In this document: in pieces, positions 61,709 to 64,000 of the stretch
Layout of the letters: every line of letters begins with the position of its first letter
Position numbering within the stretch: the stretch's first letter is position 1
Program-made: the position numbers and the translations under genes
Assembly (NCBI GenBank): GCA_016223165.1
Contig: JACRPO010000017.1
Coordinates: 169,310-233,309, forward strand
Direction: 5' to 3'
Length of the DNA: 64,000 nt
Source of the DNA: Burkholderiales bacterium
GTDB taxonomy: Bacteria > Pseudomonadota > Gammaproteobacteria > Burkholderiales > Burkholderiaceae_C
The notes under the pieces: model-generated
What the model was told of the DNA's origin: nothing
The model's input: only the letters and a program-made list of their open reading frames with translations
The model's database searches: none

Positions 61709-62629
61709 TCACGCCGGCCGCAGGCGCTCGGCGCGCACGGCGGCATGCAGCGAGCGCCGCACCCAGCCGATCGCCGGGTCGTGAGACTGGTGGCGATGCC
61801 ACTGCACGGCAGTGACGATCTCGCCGATCTCGATCGGGCAACGCAGGATGCGCAGCGGCCACTGCCGCGCCAGCCGCCGCGCGAGCTGCGTGTGCAGCGT
61901 CGCGATGCGGTTCGTTCCGACCAGGCAGCCGGGAACGAGTGTGAAGTTCGGCACGCGCACCTCGGCGCGGCGGTTCAGGCCCTGCGCGTTGAGCGCCAGC
62001 TGGTCCAGGGTCGCCGTCCGGCCGCGCCCGAGCACGACAACGACGTGGCCGAGACCGAGGTATTGCTCGCTCGTCAGCGTGCGGCCCACGGCGGTGTTGC
62101 CCTCCCAGGCGACACACGAGTAGCTGTCGCGGAACAAGGGCTCGCTCGGATGCGCCGACGACATGCCACTGGCCAGCGAGACGACGAGGTCGACGTCGCC
62201 CTGGTCCAGTTCCTCAGCCAGGTAGCCGCCGATCGATCGCACCTCGAAACGCATGCCCGGCGCCTCGCGTGCGGCGCGCCGGAACAGCGCGTGGAGCAGC
62301 ACGGTCTGCACGTAGTCCGAGGCGACGATCGTGATGTCGCGCTCGATGCGTTTCGGTTCCAGCTCCGGCCGGCGGCGCGTCAGCGCCTGGGCCTGCAGCA
62401 GCAGGTCGCGCACCGGCTGCCGCAGGCTGCCGGCGAACGGCGTCAGGCTCAGGCCTCGGCCCGCCGGAACGAGCAGCGGGTCGCCGAAGAACTCGCGCAT
62501 CCGGGCGAGCGCGGCGCTCACGGCCGGCTGGCTCAGATGCACCTGCTGCGCCGCGCGGGTGACGCTGCATGTCACCAGCAACGCATCCAGGCATGCGAGC
62601 TGGTTCAGGTCGAGTCGATTGATCCGCAT
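61709..62629 (-). CDS. LysR-family transcriptional regulator (NodD/NahR-like)
   Basis: 306-aa activator type. The N-terminal HTH is residues 4-63 (LNQLACLDALLVTCSVTRAAQQVHLSQPAVSAALARMREF), of the NodD/NahR branch that answers aromatic compounds. The effector domain follows. Transcribed away from the AraC-type gene; a symmetric LysR-box candidate lies 30 bases upstream. Likely controls the hydrolase-ligAB operon. Confidence 0.93.
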   Translation of the reverse strand: MRINRLDLNQLACLDALLVTCSVTRAAQQVHLSQPAVSAALARMREFFGDPLLVPAGRGLSLTPFAGSLRQPVRDLLLQAQALTRRRPELEPKRIERDITIVASDYVQTVLLHALFRRAAREAPGMRFEVRSIGGYLAEELDQGDVDLVVSLASGMSSAHPSEPLFRDSYSCVAWEGNTAVGRTLTSEQYLGLGHVVVVLGRGRTATLDQLALNAQGLNRRAEVRVPNFTLVPGCLVGTNRIATLHTQLARRLARQWPLRILRCPIEIGEIVTAVQWHRHQSHDPAIGWVRRSLHAAVRAERLRPA

Positions 62630-62658
62630 GGCCGTCCTTGCGCCGACTTATCCGCCCC

Positions 62659-62677
62659 GTGGATGGGTTGTATCCAC
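62659..62677. promoter_or_regulatory. Candidate LysR box
   Basis: gtggat and atccac are exact inverted repeats around a 7-base spacer, and the T at 62660 and A at 62672 fit the T-N11-A rule. It lies between the divergent LysR and AraC genes, 30 bases from the LysR start and 66 bases before the AraC start. Confidence 0.6.
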
Positions 62678-62742
62678 AGGAATCATTTTGACGAAGATCA
62701 AGGTACCGGCACATTTCGCTTGACCGCCGCAACAGAACGAGT

Positions 62743-63717
62743 ATGGAGACAAGCATCACGATGGTGCCGCCGGCGGCGCTTTCCGTCCGGCGCTTCTCGA
62801 CCGACGCTGCGCCGGCTGGAGAACGGACGGGGCTTTTCCAGCACGAGATGCAGCGCCTGTTCGCGATGAGCCTGGCCGTGCGCACGCAGCCCCCACGGCC
62901 GCTGTCGGCGCAGATGCTGGCGTACCGCGGCCGGCGCCTGCACTTGGCGGCGCTGAAGTTGTCGCCGCACTCCACCGTGTCGGTTCCTGCCGGTGTGTCG
63001 ACGCATTCGCGGCTGCTCGTCTCGCTGCACAAGGAAGGCATCGCCGTGGTCGCGCAGGGCGGGCGCGAGAACCGCATCGAGCCGGGCGACGTGTTCGTCA
63101 TCGACCCGGCGCGCCCGTTCTCCATCGAGACGGGAGAGGTCGCTTCGCACTCGGTCTACCTGCCGACGAGCGCTGTGCGCAGCCTGGTGCCGCAACTCGA
63201 CGACCTGACGGCGATCCCGATCCGCGGTGATGGTTCAGCGGCAGTGTTCCGCGCCGCGATGGCGCAGGTCTTCGCATCGATCACGACACTACACGACGAT
63301 GTGGCCGACTGCATCGGCGAGGCGCTGCCGGCGCTGCTGGCCGCGGCGCTGCTGCCCCTCGCTTCGGCGCACATGCCGTCACGCCTGCGGCAGCTTCACA
63401 GGCGCCGCATCGCGAATTTCGTGCAGGATCACCTCGGCGACCCGAAGCTCGACGCCAACGCCATCGCCCAGGGCGTGCGCCTGTCGGCGCGGCATCTCTA
63501 CGACCTGTTTGCCGACGAAGACGAGCCGCTGATGAAGTGGGTCTGGTCGGAAAGGCTGGAACGCTGCGCCCGCGAACTCCAGGCGCCGGCGCTGCAGTCC
63601 CGCACCATCGGCGAGATCGCATACCGCTGGGGTTTCAGCGACGTCTCGCACTTCAGCCGGGCATTCAAGCAGCGCTACGAAACCACCCCGCGCGAATGGC
63701 GCAAGCGTGCATCGTGA
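62743..63717 (+). CDS. AraC-family transcriptional regulator
   Basis: 324-aa regulator with an N-terminal AraC-binding-like domain (residues about 40-190, with VVAQGGRENRIEPGDVFVID) and a C-terminal double HTH (about residues 225-322) including LSARHLYDLFADED and YRWGFSDVSHFSRAFKQRY. This domain set is typical of regulators such as FeaR/XylS-like factors of aromatic pathways. Divergent from the LysR gene. Target genes unknown. Confidence 0.92.
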   Translation: METSITMVPPAALSVRRFSTDAAPAGERTGLFQHEMQRLFAMSLAVRTQPPRPLSAQMLAYRGRRLHLAALKLSPHSTVSVPAGVSTHSRLLVSLHKEGIAVVAQGGRENRIEPGDVFVIDPARPFSIETGEVASHSVYLPTSAVRSLVPQLDDLTAIPIRGDGSAAVFRAAMAQVFASITTLHDDVADCIGEALPALLAAALLPLASAHMPSRLRQLHRRRIANFVQDHLGDPKLDANAIAQGVRLSARHLYDLFADEDEPLMKWVWSERLERCARELQAPALQSRTIGEIAYRWGFSDVSHFSRAFKQRYETTPREWRKRAS

Positions 63718-64000
63718 CGCGACGCCTGGTCGAGCGCGCCGACGGACCGCGTCACATGGCTCTGCTACAACTCGATGCCGGTCGTACACCTCCTGCGGCG
63801 TCCTGTAGCCCAGGATGCGCCGAGGCCGGTTGTTCAGCTTGAACTCGATCAGATCGAGTTGTTCGCGCGTGAGCTGCGACAGGTCCGTGCCCTTGGGCAG
63901 GTACTGCCGGATCAGACCATTGGCGTTCTCGTTGCTGCCGCGCTGCCAGGGGCTGTAGGCATCGCAGAAGTAGATCTCGATGCCCAACCCCTCGGCCAAC
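63718..64000 (-). mobile_element. IS30-family transposase, C-terminal fragment at window edge
   Basis: Reading in from the right edge on the minus strand: IEIYFCDAYSPWQRGSNENA (the second Asp and the Glu of the DDE core), GLIRQYLPKGTDLSQLT and KLNNRPRRILGYRTPQEVY, all diagnostic for IS30 transposases. After YDR (about 63785) the frame stays open into the AraC gene without IS30 character, so the end of the element appears lost or shifted, and the true terminal repeat was not found. Confidence 0.85.

Noticed and set aside
1..64000. tRNA, rRNA or riboswitch genes
   Set aside because: No cloverleaf-compatible stretch, rRNA signature or riboswitch core was recognised by reading either strand, though short RNAs could be missed without a search tool.

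Overview
The window is a very GC-rich chromosomal segment with long operons, many ATGA/GTGA/TGATG start-stop overlaps, a classical flagellar export operon and two aromatic-compound catabolic regions. This suggests a motile, metabolically versatile betaproteobacterium of the Burkholderiales (Rubrivivax/Leptothrix/Rhizobacter-like). The assignment rests on gene style and content, not on a marker gene; no rRNA, tRNA or CRISPR array was recognised.

Layout. (1) 1-7452, plus strand: the end of fliI, then fliJ, fliK, fliL, fliM, fliN, fliO, fliP, fliQ and fliR, i.e. export ATPase, hook-length ruler, C-ring and export gate. (2) 7571-13071, minus strand: a GntR/FCD regulator, an MFS transporter, a Ycf48-like propeller protein and an RND/MMPL transporter. 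(3) 13293-23109, plus strand, divergent from (2): DUF1302 outer-membrane protein, DUF1329 protein, a vicinal-oxygen-chelate (VOC) extradiol dioxygenase, an FAH-family hydrolase, the large and small subunits of a molybdopterin enzyme close to pyrogallol-phloroglucinol transhydroxylase, and a BKACE beta-keto acid cleavage enzyme. Regions 2 and 3 together look like one uptake/export plus aromatic-ring degradation module. A LuxR-type regulator (minus) and a broken Rieske oxygenase gene follow.

(4) 24902-31776: general genes (zinc-ribbon protein, NAD(P)-binding protein, beta-CASP metallo-hydrolase, prolyl-4-hydroxylase-like dioxygenase, acyltransferase, YaaA, M20 amidohydrolase). (5) 31898-54250, minus strand: a roughly 22-kb locus of six genes encoding proteins of 224, 3421, 736, 345, 1449 and 1268 aa. 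The last five are chained by one- to four-base start/stop overlaps. None has a recognisable enzyme function, signal peptide or membrane domain, except that the 3421-aa protein carries a region resembling DUF6603 and a degenerate alpha/beta-hydrolase segment, and the 1268-aa protein is a BNR/Asp-box propeller. Two small ORFs (72 and 80 aa) precede them. This is the best candidate in the window for an undescribed system. (6) 54860-55805: GFA-family and PaaI-type thioesterase genes.

(7) 56148-63717: a second catabolic region with a Bug/TctC-type binding protein, a FAD monooxygenase, and an overlapping operon of an alpha/beta hydrolase, LigA-like and LigB-like subunits of a class III extradiol dioxygenase and a second alpha/beta hydrolase. 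Divergent LysR- and AraC-type regulators flank it. The right edge carries the end of an IS30-family transposase.
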